The translations under genes were made by a program, and so were the position numbers. Under the pieces are notes generated by a model. The model was not told where the DNA came from. It did not search any database and was given only the letters and a program-made list of their open reading frames with translations. 5,700 bases of DNA from an uncultured Lentisphaeria bacterium (GTDB lineage: Bacteria; Verrucomicrobiota; Lentisphaeria; JABSQK01; CAJWLW01), in the NCBI GenBank assembly GCA_913042885.1, contig CAJWLW010000315.1:1-5700 (forward strand), given 5' to 3'. The stretch's first letter is position 1. Each line of letters begins with the position of its first letter. Positions 1 to 5,700 of this stretch are shown piece after piece.

Positions 1-1802
1 TACTCGGGCGGACGCGGGCCGTAATGCGGGCGGTCCTGGCCCAATTCCCAGGCACCCATGTCCGGGCCATTGCCGATAGGTAATTGACGAGGCAGACCGG
101 TAATGACGACTGCCGCGTCCTCGACGGCCGACTCGATCTGCAGGTGGAAGTTGATTTCTGACGGATCGTAGGTGCGCAGCTTCAAGAGCGGGCGCTTGAG
201 CTTTTCGAAGTCCGAGTATTCAATCATTCTGCCATTGGCTTCCATACCCGTACTGGCCGTGAACTCCGCCAGCGATGCGAACTCCGTTACGCCTTCGTTC
301 GAGGGCTCGCCGTACGTGACGGTGCCTTCTTTCCAGGCATTGTAGTCGAAGCTTGTATAGCTGGTGTGCGTTGCCAGATTCGGACGGCCCACGAAGATGT
401 TGTTGCGGAAGTGGCTGTTGCTGAATGGCTCGCCGTTGGCCCAGCCGCCAGTGACAAAGGTATTGTGATACGCTTCAATGCCCGTCGCATTGCGCGTCAG
501 GTGCATTGGCAGCAATCGCATGACATTGTACAGGACATTGCTGATCACGTAGATCGGGCCGCCGTACACCGGGCCGATAGTGAAGCCCGCACGCCCGGAA
601 TTAACACAGCGATTGTCGCGAATAATGATGTTCTGATCACCCTCGCTGACGTCGACAAAATCCCGACCTACCTGGGTGATTTCATTGCCGTAGATGTCGA
701 TCGCCATATTCTCCTGACCCTTGCGAAAACCACGGCCGTCGCGGCCGTTGGTGACACGGATGCCGGTGCGCACATTCTCGATGTAGTTGTAGCCGATGTC
801 GTGGCTGCTGCCGGATATGGTCACCGCACTGCCGGAGTATCGCAGGTAGTTGAACGCCTTGTTTTCCAGTGGCGCCAGCCAGTTCTGACGGCCGTAGAAT
901 GAATTGTCCGTTATCGTGAAGTCGCGGCAGTTCGCATCAGATGCCATGATCGCCGTGCCGAAGTCCTCGAACTTGCAATAGCGCACAGTCAGTCCGACGC
1001 ATGTCGACTCGATGCTGCGCTTTCGGTTGCCCGCCTGGATGACGACACCGTTGCCAGTGTGATGCCCGTCATGGGTTCCCGGGTCCCGAAAAGTCAACCC
1101 TTCGAACCACAAATACGCGGCATTGTGAATGTCGATGAGCGAGTTCCACCTGTCGCCGACGAAAACCGCTTCCTTGTCCCCCACCCCCTGGATCTTGATC
1201 GGTTTGCCGGGTTCGCCGCGGTTCTGCACGACGTAGGAGCCCTGGTAGGTACCGCCGTATACCAGCACCGTATCTCCGGGAAACGCCGCGGAGATGGCCG
1301 AGCCGAGCGTGTCAAAATTTGGTTCATTCTTGACACCGAATTCGTCCTTCGGATAGAGATGCAGGACACTCGAATTGGCCGCTGCCACCGGCACATCCCT
1401 GGTGGTGGCCTCCATCACCATGTTGCGATTGCCGCCGTCCTCGTCTTCGAGAACAACGCGTATTTCGTAGGTGGCGCCACGGGAGAGACCGAGAATTGAT
1501 CCGGCAAATTGCGATGGCATCTCGTAATCGTTCATGTACGTCTCCGTGCCGGTGTCTTCGCCGCCGATCCGCAACATGGCCAGACCCGGCTGCCAATTGA
1601 TCTCGCCCTGGCGACGGTACGACACAGTCACTTCAGAATTGCGATTGTCGTCACCCGCAATATCCCAGCGCAACGCGATCGACCGCAGCGTCGTGCCCTG
1701 CACAACCAGATCGCCCGCTTCCACCGCGTCGCCGGCACCCGCAGGGTCGGCCAGCAGAAGCAATGCGGCACAGGCAATCAACCTGATATAGTCAGTGTTC
1801 AT
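1..1802 (-). CDS. Secreted protein with FnIII-like domain and right-handed parallel beta-helix (3' end at window edge)
   Basis: Reading from ATG at 1802 the frame is open for 600 complete codons to the left edge. The last two visible bases are TA, so the next codon is either a stop or Tyr. Residues 1-23 look like a type I signal peptide: Arg7, a hydrophobic run (LIACAALLLLA), and a likely cut after AGA at 21-23. Residues about 28-135 resemble a fibronectin-III-like domain, with the pieces LRWDIAGDDNRN, VSYRRQGEINW and YEIRVVLEDEDGG. Residues about 160-585 have the short beta-strand/turn rhythm of a pectate-lyase-type beta-helix, e.g. PGDTVLVYGGTYQG (175-188), IGYNYIENVRTGIRV (336-350) and IDIYGNEI (368-375). 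The end, MGAWELG (582-588), is typical of where such domains finish. The start is supported by AGGAG five bases upstream. Proteins of this build are exported and often bind or cleave polysaccharides, but I see no diagnostic catalytic motif, so lyase, epimerase or adhesin roles all stay open. It lies 31 bp after pheA and may be cotranscribed. Confidence 0.87.
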   Translation of the reverse strand, partial: MNTDYIRLIACAALLLLADPAGAGDAVEAGDLVVQGTTLRSIALRWDIAGDDNRNSEVTVSYRRQGEINWQPGLAMLRIGGEDTGTETYMNDYEMPSQFAGSILGLSRGATYEIRVVLEDEDGGNRNMVMEATTRDVPVAAANSSVLHLYPKDEFGVKNEPNFDTLGSAISAAFPGDTVLVYGGTYQGSYVVQNRGEPGKPIKIQGVGDKEAVFVGDRWNSLIDIHNAAYLWFEGLTFRDPGTHDGHHTGNGVVIQAGNRKRSIESTCVGLTVRYCKFEDFGTAIMASDANCRDFTITDNSFYGRQNWLAPLENKAFNYLRYSGSAVTISGSSHDIGYNYIENVRTGIRVTNGRDGRGFRKGQENMAIDIYGNEITQVGRDFVDVSEGDQNIIIRDNRCVNSGRAGFTIGPVYGGPIYVISNVLYNVMRLLPMHLTRNATGIEAYHNTFVTGGWANGEPFSNSHFRNNIFVGRPNLATHTSYTSFDYNAWKEGTVTYGEPSNEGVTEFASLAEFTASTGMEANGRMIEYSDFEKLKRPLLKLRTYDPSEINFHLQIESAVEDAAVVITGLPRQLPIGNGPDMGAWELGQDRPHYGPRPPE

Positions 1803-1807
1803 CCAGT

Positions 1808-1812
1808 CTCCT
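1808..1812 (-). promoter_or_regulatory. Ribosome binding site of the beta-helix gene
   Basis: On the minus strand the sequence before ATG 1802 reads AAAGGAGACTGG. AGGAG is five bases from the start codon, a canonical Shine-Dalgarno match and spacing. It fixes the start and shows the gene can be translated independently of pheA. Confidence 0.75.
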
Positions 1813-1813
1813 T

Positions 1814-1827
1814 TCGCCAATCGCCAA
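1814..1827. repeat. 7-bp tandem duplication in the pheA/beta-helix gap
   Basis: The plus strand holds TCGCCAA twice in direct succession (1814-1820 and 1821-1827), just upstream of the Shine-Dalgarno of the beta-helix gene. It may be a chance slippage product. It is not an inverted repeat and cannot form a terminator hairpin. Confidence 0.5.
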
Positions 1828-1833
1828 TATATC

Positions 1834-2808
1834 TTACGCAGGGTCCTGCGCACGAGGGTAGCTGCCGAGGCACTTGATGGTTTCGCAATGTGTGCCGACT
1901 TCGTCCAGCGCTTTTCGACAGCACGCTTCTGAAGCGTGTCCGGCGATGTCAATGAAAAAATAGTAGGTCCAGGATTTCAGCCGCGACGGGCGGCTCTCAA
2001 TCAGGCTCAGATTGATGCCGTTTTTCTTGAACGCCTCGAGGGCATCGAACAACGCACCGACACGATCCTCAATCACCAGTAGCAGGGACGTCTTGTCATC
2101 ACCGGTTGGTTCCGGAATGTCGCGTCCGAGTACCACGAAGCGCGTGAAGTTGTCTGATGAATCCTCCACATTCTCCTGTATCACGGGCACGCCATACCGG
2201 TCAGCGGCGAGTTTGCTTGCCAGCGCCCCGGTTTTCTTCGCCTCCGCCGCCCGGCGCGCGGCCTCCGCCGTGCTGCTCGTCTCGGTGAGCTGGCAGTGGG
2301 GCAAATGTCGTTGCAACCACCGCCGGCACTGGCCCAGCGCCTGGGGGTGGCTGCAGATTTCCTCGAGGTCTTCGAACCCGCCGTGGCTCAGCAGATGATG
2401 ATGGATCCGCAGGCTGATCTCACCGCAGATGTTAGCCGACGTCTGGTAGAACATGTCGAACGTATCGCTGACCGTGCCGTAGGTGGAATTCTCAACGGGC
2501 ACCACGCCGCAACTCGCCACGCCCCCCTCGACCGCTGTGAAAATTGCAGCGATCGAGTTCTGTGGTAACACATCCGCCGCATCGCCGAACCGCACCAGTG
2601 CCGCCTGGTGTGCGAACGACGCGGCCGGCCCCAGAAAAGCCACCGAGGCAACACCGTCATCCGCCGCACCGGCACCGGTTGCCGCTGCCTGCGTTGCCGC
2701 CAACGCCCGCGTCAACTCAGAACGCTGCCGCGTCAACGCCAGCACCTGGTCGTCGATCTGAGCGATCTGCCCCTGCAACTCGTCCGGATTGGTTGGCCCT
2801 GTGCTCAT
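1834..2808 (-). CDS. pheA: Prephenate dehydratase with C-terminal ACT domain and vestigial chorismate mutase helix
   Basis: 324 aa, ending in TAA. The enzyme converts prephenate to phenylpyruvate in cytosolic phenylalanine synthesis. The dehydratase domain covers about residues 53-230: VAFLGPAASFAHQAA (56-70), VVPVENSTYGTV (102-113), and NFTRFVVL (220-227) with the catalytic TRF motif at 222-224. The ACT domain covers about 238-318 and has GALF (251-254) and ESRP (271-274), the signatures linked to phenylalanine binding, so feedback inhibition is expected. Residues 9-40 resemble helix 1 of an AroQ chorismate mutase, but the rest of that domain is absent and an Ala/Gly-rich linker (about 41-52) leads straight into the dehydratase. 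The start ATG at 2808 overlaps the argF stop (ATGA). No clear Shine-Dalgarno precedes it, so reinitiation after argF is likely. The frame stays open upstream inside argF, but that Arg- and Cys-rich extension looks like a shadow of argF and is left out. Confidence 0.94.
   Translation of the reverse strand: MSTGPTNPDELQGQIAQIDDQVLALTRQRSELTRALAATQAAATGAGAADDGVASVAFLGPAASFAHQAALVRFGDAADVLPQNSIAAIFTAVEGGVASCGVVPVENSTYGTVSDTFDMFYQTSANICGEISLRIHHHLLSHGGFEDLEEICSHPQALGQCRRWLQRHLPHCQLTETSSTAEAARRAAEAKKTGALASKLAADRYGVPVIQENVEDSSDNFTRFVVLGRDIPEPTGDDKTSLLLVIEDRVGALFDALEAFKKNGINLSLIESRPSRLKSWTYYFFIDIAGHASEACCRKALDEVGTHCETIKCLGSYPRAQDPA
2686..2784 (-). other. Degenerate chorismate mutase helix-1 remnant in PheA
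   Basis: This stretch encodes about residues 9-41 of the PheA protein. It aligns without gaps to the first helix of the E. coli chorismate mutase domain, matching the [20 protein letters not shown] pattern with LQGQIAQIDDQVLALTRQRS. Of the active-site residues in that helix, Arg11 corresponds to Gln12, Arg28 is kept as Arg29, and Lys39 corresponds to Gln40. Helices 2 and 3 are missing, so no chorismate mutase activity is expected. The helix may survive as an N-terminal structural or dimerisation element. The alignment was made by eye from memory of the E. coli sequence. Confidence 0.7.
2805..2808 (-). promoter_or_regulatory. ATGA stop/start overlap joining argF and pheA
   Basis: The argF stop TGA (2807-2805) overlaps the pheA start ATG (2808-2806) by two bases within ATGA. 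With no strong Shine-Dalgarno before pheA, this is a typical arrangement for translational coupling by terminating ribosomes. Confidence 0.85.
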
Positions 2809-3719
2809 CGGATCAATGCAGTCAACACCGCCTTTTGCGCGTGCAACCGGTTCTCTGCCTGATCCCAGACCAGCGAACGTGGACCGTCGAGGACTTCGGC
2901 AGTGATTTCTTTGCCGCGATACGCCGGCAAACAATGCAGTACTTTGACATCCGGCGTTGCCTGCTCGAGCAACGTTTCGTTCACCTGGTAGGATGCCATC
3001 ACCGCCAGACGATCCTTCGCCTCTTCTTCGAATCCCATGCTGACCCAAACGTCCGTATAGACGAAATCGGCATCGGCCACAGCGGCGACAGGGTCGTCGG
3101 TCACGGTGACACGCCCCGGGCCTTCCAGTTTTTCGAGCAGTGCAGCATCGGGCTGATAACCAACCGGTGCACCGACGCGCAAGTCGATACCAGCCAATGA
3201 CGCTGCGATCACCCAGGAATTTGCCATGTTGCTGGCGCCATCGCCAAGATACGCCACGGAGACGCCCGCGACTCTTCCTGCAGACTCCGCAATCGTCTGC
3301 AAATCCGCCACCAACTGGCAAGGGTGATAGCGGTCCGTGAGCCCGTTGATCACCGGTACGCTCGAACAGGCAGCGAACGCTTCGACACCTTCGTGCTCAT
3401 GGCTGCGAATGACAACACCGTGCAGGTAGCGGCACAAAACCATTGCGGTGTCCGCAACCGTCTCGCCGCGGCCAAGCTGCAATTGGTCGATACCCAGAAA
3501 CATCGATTGGCCGCCGAGTTCGTGAATCCCCACCTCAAACGACACCCGCGTGCGGGTCGAGGCTTTGGAGAAAATCATACCGATACTCTTGCCGGCCAGC
3601 GGTTTCGGCGAGTCGGCCGCGCCCCGCTGATGCTTCAGAGTCTGCGCCAGATTGACCAGGGCAGCAAGCTCGTCGATGTCGACGTCCTGCAATGTGAGGA
3701 AGTGCTTGGTTTTCAACAT
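2805..3719 (-). CDS. argF: Ornithine carbamoyltransferase
   Basis: 304 aa from ATG 3719, the usual length of the family. The enzyme carbamoylates L-ornithine with carbamoyl phosphate to give citrulline in the cytosol. The carbamoyl-phosphate motif STRTR is at 54-58, QLGRGE at 81-86, HPCQ at 132-135 and HCLPA at 262-266. The SMG loop at 227-229 (in DVWVSMG) is the ornithine-binding signature, which argues for plain ornithine rather than acetyl- or succinylornithine as substrate. The C-terminus (WDQAENRLHAQKAVL) is classic for the family. A GTG lies directly before the ATG (3722-3720). I prefer the ATG because GGAGGT (3731-3726) is six bases from it and only three from the GTG. The gene follows argD with a TGATG overlap and precedes pheA with ATGA, so it sits in the middle of a coupled string. 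Confidence 0.97.
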   Translation of the reverse strand: MLKTKHFLTLQDVDIDELAALVNLAQTLKHQRGAADSPKPLAGKSIGMIFSKASTRTRVSFEVGIHELGGQSMFLGIDQLQLGRGETVADTAMVLCRYLHGVVIRSHEHEGVEAFAACSSVPVINGLTDRYHPCQLVADLQTIAESAGRVAGVSVAYLGDGASNMANSWVIAASLAGIDLRVGAPVGYQPDAALLEKLEGPGRVTVTDDPVAAVADADFVYTDVWVSMGFEEEAKDRLAVMASYQVNETLLEQATPDVKVLHCLPAYRGKEITAEVLDGPRSLVWDQAENRLHAQKAVLTALIR

Positions 3720-4897
3720 CACAGCACCTCCAGAGATTCGCTGACGATGGCAACCGCCTGGTCGATGTCTTCCTGCGAAACGTTCAGCGGCGGTAACAGT
3801 CGAATGATATTCGGCCCAGCCGGCAGGATCAGCAGGCCCTTGCTGCGGGCTGCTGCCAGAACAGGTGCGACAGCTTCATCGGCGACGATTCCGAGCATCA
3901 GCCCCATACCCCGCACCTCCTTGAGCTTCTGGTGATCGTTGGTGAGTTTTACCAGGGCGCCGCGCAGGTGCTCACCCATCTTCCGGCAGTTGAACAGCAG
4001 GTCGCTTTCCTCAATGGCCTCAAACACGGCCAGTGCAGCAGCACACGCCAACGGCGTACCGCCGAACGTGCTGGCATGCGTTCCCGGTACCAGCACATTC
4101 TCCCATTTCCACTGCACGATGAAGGCACCGATGGGATAGCCGTTGCCCAGTGCCTTGGCCAGGCTCATGCCGTCCGGTTGGACGCCATACGCCTGGTGTG
4201 CAAACATCGTGCCTGTGCGGCCCATGCCCGACTGTACTTCATCGAACAGCAGAAGAATTGCATGTTTGTCACACAACTCCCGTGCACCACTGAGAAACTC
4301 CTGGGTCGCCGGCACCACACCGCCCTCGCCCTGAACCGGTTCGACGAGGACGGCTGCCGTCTTCTCGTCAATCGCCTTGTCCAAAGCTTCGAGGTCGTTG
4401 AAGTCGACGAACCGAAAGCCGGAAGCCGCAGGCTCGAACCCTTCCCGGTACTTCGGCTGCCCGGTAGCAGCCAGGGTCGCCAAGGTACGACCGTGGAATG
4501 ACTCGTTCATACAGATGATCTCGTAACGACCATGTTCATTCCCCCATTTCCGGGCGAATTTGATCAGTCCCTCATTGGCTTCGGCACCGCTATTGCCGAA
4601 AAAGACACGGCCGCCGAAACTGTTCTCGGAAATCGCCGCGGCGAGTTGCGGCTGGTATTCGTTGTAAAACAGGTTGGAGACATGCACCAGCCGCGCGGCC
4701 TGGCGCTGGATCGCCTCGGTGACATCCGGATGGCAGTGCCCGAGGTTGCAGACACTGATGCCGGAAGTGAAGTCGAGGTACTCGCGGTCGTCGGCATCCC
4801 AGACTCTGCTGCCAGCGCCCCTCACCAGGAGCATGTCCCGGGTGTAGGTTTCGAGTACGTACTGGTTTTGAAGGTTGAGAATTTGGTCCTTATTCAT
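3719..4897 (-). CDS. argD: Acetylornithine aminotransferase (class III, PLP-dependent)
   Basis: 392 aa, full length for the family. It exchanges the amino group between glutamate and N-acetylglutamate semialdehyde to form N-acetylornithine, the step after ArgB and ArgC. Class III features are in order: a substrate-end N-terminus with GSRVWDADDREYLDF (29-43), the phosphate-binding NSGAEAN (102-108), SFHGRTLA (133-140), the cofactor-contacting DEVQSGMGRTG (219-229), and the PLP-binding Lys248 in SLAKALGNGYPIGA, followed by STFGGTPLACAAA (276-288). The start ATG 4897 has only a weak GGA ten bases upstream, and no alternative in-frame start lies nearby. argB ends 46 bp before it, and argF begins at its stop codon. 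Class III transaminases are hard to separate by sequence alone (succinylornithine or GABA enzymes look alike). The arginine neighbours make ArgD by far the best call. Confidence 0.95.
   Translation of the reverse strand: MNKDQILNLQNQYVLETYTRDMLLVRGAGSRVWDADDREYLDFTSGISVCNLGHCHPDVTEAIQRQAARLVHVSNLFYNEYQPQLAAAISENSFGGRVFFGNSGAEANEGLIKFARKWGNEHGRYEIICMNESFHGRTLATLAATGQPKYREGFEPAASGFRFVDFNDLEALDKAIDEKTAAVLVEPVQGEGGVVPATQEFLSGARELCDKHAILLLFDEVQSGMGRTGTMFAHQAYGVQPDGMSLAKALGNGYPIGAFIVQWKWENVLVPGTHASTFGGTPLACAAALAVFEAIEESDLLFNCRKMGEHLRGALVKLTNDHQKLKEVRGMGLMLGIVADEAVAPVLAAARSKGLLILPAGPNIIRLLPPLNVSQEDIDQAVAIVSESLEVL
3726..3731 (-). promoter_or_regulatory. Ribosome binding site of argF inside the 3' end of argD
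   Basis: On the minus strand GGAGGT lies in the last codons of argD, six bases before ATG 3719 and three before GTG 3722. The spacing decides for the ATG start. The argD stop TGA (3721-3719) shares its final A with that ATG. Confidence 0.75.
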
Positions 4898-4943
4898 TGG
4901 ATGTTGATCCGTGTTGTGCTCTCTCGGGATGCCCGGCAGCAGC
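4898..4943. other. 46-bp gap between argB and argD
   Basis: This is the largest non-coding stretch in the window. I see no convincing promoter, arginine operator or terminator. A short CGGG-CAT-CCCG inverted repeat has only four pairs and no T-run, too weak to call. The two genes are probably read from one message. Confidence 0.6.
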
Positions 4944-5700
4944 TCAGGTTTTTACTATTTGCGTGCCGACCCCTTCGTCGGTGAATATTTCCAGCAACAG
5001 TGAATGCTGAATGCGACCGTCCACGAGGTGAACTTTGTTGGTGCCGGCCTGCAACGCATCGACAGCACTTCTGATCTTCGGAACCATGCCGCCGGTGATC
5101 GTCCTGTCTTCGATCAAGCGATCGACGTCAGACAGACAAACGGTCTTGATCAACGACGACTCATCTTGCGAATCGGCCAAAATACCCGGAACATCACTGA
5201 GGAACACGAGCTTCCGCGCCGCCAACGCCTCCGCAATGCGACAGGCAGAGAGATCGGCGTTGATGTTGAAGATAGCCCCGTCCGCTCCGGTGCCCAGCGG
5301 TGTGATTACCGGAACCTCGTTGCGATCGGTGACAGCCAGGATGGGATCGACGTTGACCGTATCAACTTCGCCGACGAACCCCAGGTCGGCCGGCTCACCC
5401 GCCTCATCCGTGGCATTCATCGGGATCGCGCCGATCACGTCCTTGCCGGATAATCCCACAGCCTGACCACCAAATTTCTCGATCGACTGCACCAACTGGC
5501 GGTTGATCTGGTTGTGCAGCACATCATCGACGACTTTTATGGATTCTTCACATGTGTAGCGCAGCCCGTTGACGAATCGGGTCTCGATGTTCAGTTCTTT
5601 CAGCCGAGCACTGATCGCTTTGCCGCCGCCGTGAACAACGACCGGCTTCATGCCGACGCATTCCATCAGCACAATGTCACGCAGTGCACTTTCCGCACAC
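4944..5700 (-). CDS. argB: Acetylglutamate kinase (N-terminus beyond window)
   Basis: The visible part is 251 codons plus a TGA stop (4946-4944). Coding continues past the right edge, since the residues before the GTG at 5672 (CAESALRDI) are family-like, so that GTG is an internal Val. About 40-50 N-terminal residues are missing, including the first Gly-rich ATP loop. The enzyme phosphorylates N-acetyl-L-glutamate with ATP, the committed step of the acetylated arginine pathway. Numbered from the edge, HGGG is at 23-26, FVNGLRYT at 42-49, GLSGKD at 82-87, FNINAD at 144-149 and GGMVPK at 203-208. The end LLLEIFTDEGVGTQI (234-248) resembles the hexameric, arginine-inhibited class rather than the dimeric E. 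coli enzyme, so feedback inhibition is likely. The N-terminal helix that would confirm this is off the window. HGGGKAIS differs from the common HGGGPxI. The gene heads the visible operon. Confidence 0.96.
   Translation of the reverse strand, partial: CAESALRDIVLMECVGMKPVVVHGGGKAISARLKELNIETRFVNGLRYTCEESIKVVDDVLHNQINRQLVQSIEKFGGQAVGLSGKDVIGAIPMNATDEAGEPADLGFVGEVDTVNVDPILAVTDRNEVPVITPLGTGADGAIFNINADLSACRIAEALAARKLVFLSDVPGILADSQDESSLIKTVCLSDVDRLIEDRTITGGMVPKIRSAVDALQAGTNKVHLVDGRIQHSLLLEIFTDEGVGTQIVKT

Noticed and set aside
366..902. A plus-strand open frame of 178 codons
   Set aside because: It is antisense to the beta-helix gene and its protein matches nothing I recognise. The minus frame here is intact and structured. 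Long antisense frames are common in GC-rich genes.
1770..1802. A lipobox-like LIAC at residues 8-11 of the beta-helix protein
   Set aside because: Only three hydrophobic residues precede the Cys and the hydrophobic core follows it, so a lipoprotein signal is unlikely. A type I signal peptide cut near residue 23 fits better.
2544..3200. A plus-strand open frame of 218 codons across pheA and argF
   Set aside because: It is antisense to two clearly conserved enzymes and spans their junction. Its composition is Pro/Arg/His-rich, as expected for a shadow frame.
2809..3321. A 171-codon in-frame upstream extension of pheA running through argF
   Set aside because: It lies wholly inside argF on the same strand in another frame. 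Its protein is Arg- and Cys-rich without family features, and the ATG at 2808 gives the normal stop/start overlap and a recognisable helix 1.
3932..4501. A plus-strand open frame of 189 codons opposite argD
   Set aside because: It is the antisense shadow of a fully conserved aminotransferase. It has no recognisable motif.
4927..4937. A small inverted repeat (CGGG-CAT-CCCG) in the argB/argD gap as a possible terminator
   Set aside because: The stem is only four base pairs with a three-base loop and there is no T-run after it. Chance is the simpler explanation.
1..5700. Search for CRISPR arrays, tRNA/rRNA genes, insertion sequences, attachment sites and riboswitches
   Set aside because: Almost every base lies in one of five intact minus-strand genes and the gaps are 31 and 46 bp. 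I saw no long direct or inverted repeats and no transposase, tRNA or aptamer-like pattern.

Overview
All genes in this window lie on the minus strand, so the reading order runs from the right edge (5700) to the left edge (1). The layout is argB (5' end cut off by the right edge), argD, argF, a prephenate dehydratase gene (pheA-like), and a secreted right-handed beta-helix protein that reaches the left edge. The genes are packed tightly. argB and argD are 46 bp apart, argD/argF share a TGATG junction, argF/pheA share an ATGA junction, and pheA is 31 bp from the beta-helix gene. No gene-free stretch exceeds 46 bp, and I see no promoter, operator or terminator inside the window. Any promoter for the set should lie beyond the right edge.

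The first three genes encode consecutive or adjacent steps of the acetylated arginine pathway. ArgB phosphorylates N-acetylglutamate, ArgD makes N-acetylornithine, and ArgF carbamoylates ornithine to citrulline after deacetylation by an enzyme not seen here. The fourth gene belongs to phenylalanine synthesis. It has a complete prephenate dehydratase domain and an ACT domain, but its N-terminus keeps only a decayed first helix of a chorismate mutase domain. This is the most distinctive molecular detail in the window. The fifth gene has a good Shine-Dalgarno sequence and encodes an exported protein with a fibronectin-III-like domain followed by a long pectate-lyase-type beta-helix. It is open for 600 full codons to the left edge and has no evident link to amino-acid synthesis.

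The organism is a GC-rich bacterium (high fifties per cent GC by eye). The order argB-argD-argF, the HGGGKAIS variant in ArgB, the wording of ArgD around its PLP lysine, and the exported FnIII/beta-helix protein remind me of the Planctomycetota-Verrucomicrobiota group. That is recall of family resemblance, not a search result, and a marine gammaproteobacterium is not excluded.

Overall this is mainly a compact housekeeping operon. I found no sign of a mobile element, CRISPR array, RNA gene or new defence system. The points worth a second look are the vestigial chorismate mutase helix, the joining of arginine and phenylalanine genes by translational coupling, and the exported beta-helix protein attached to the end of the operon.
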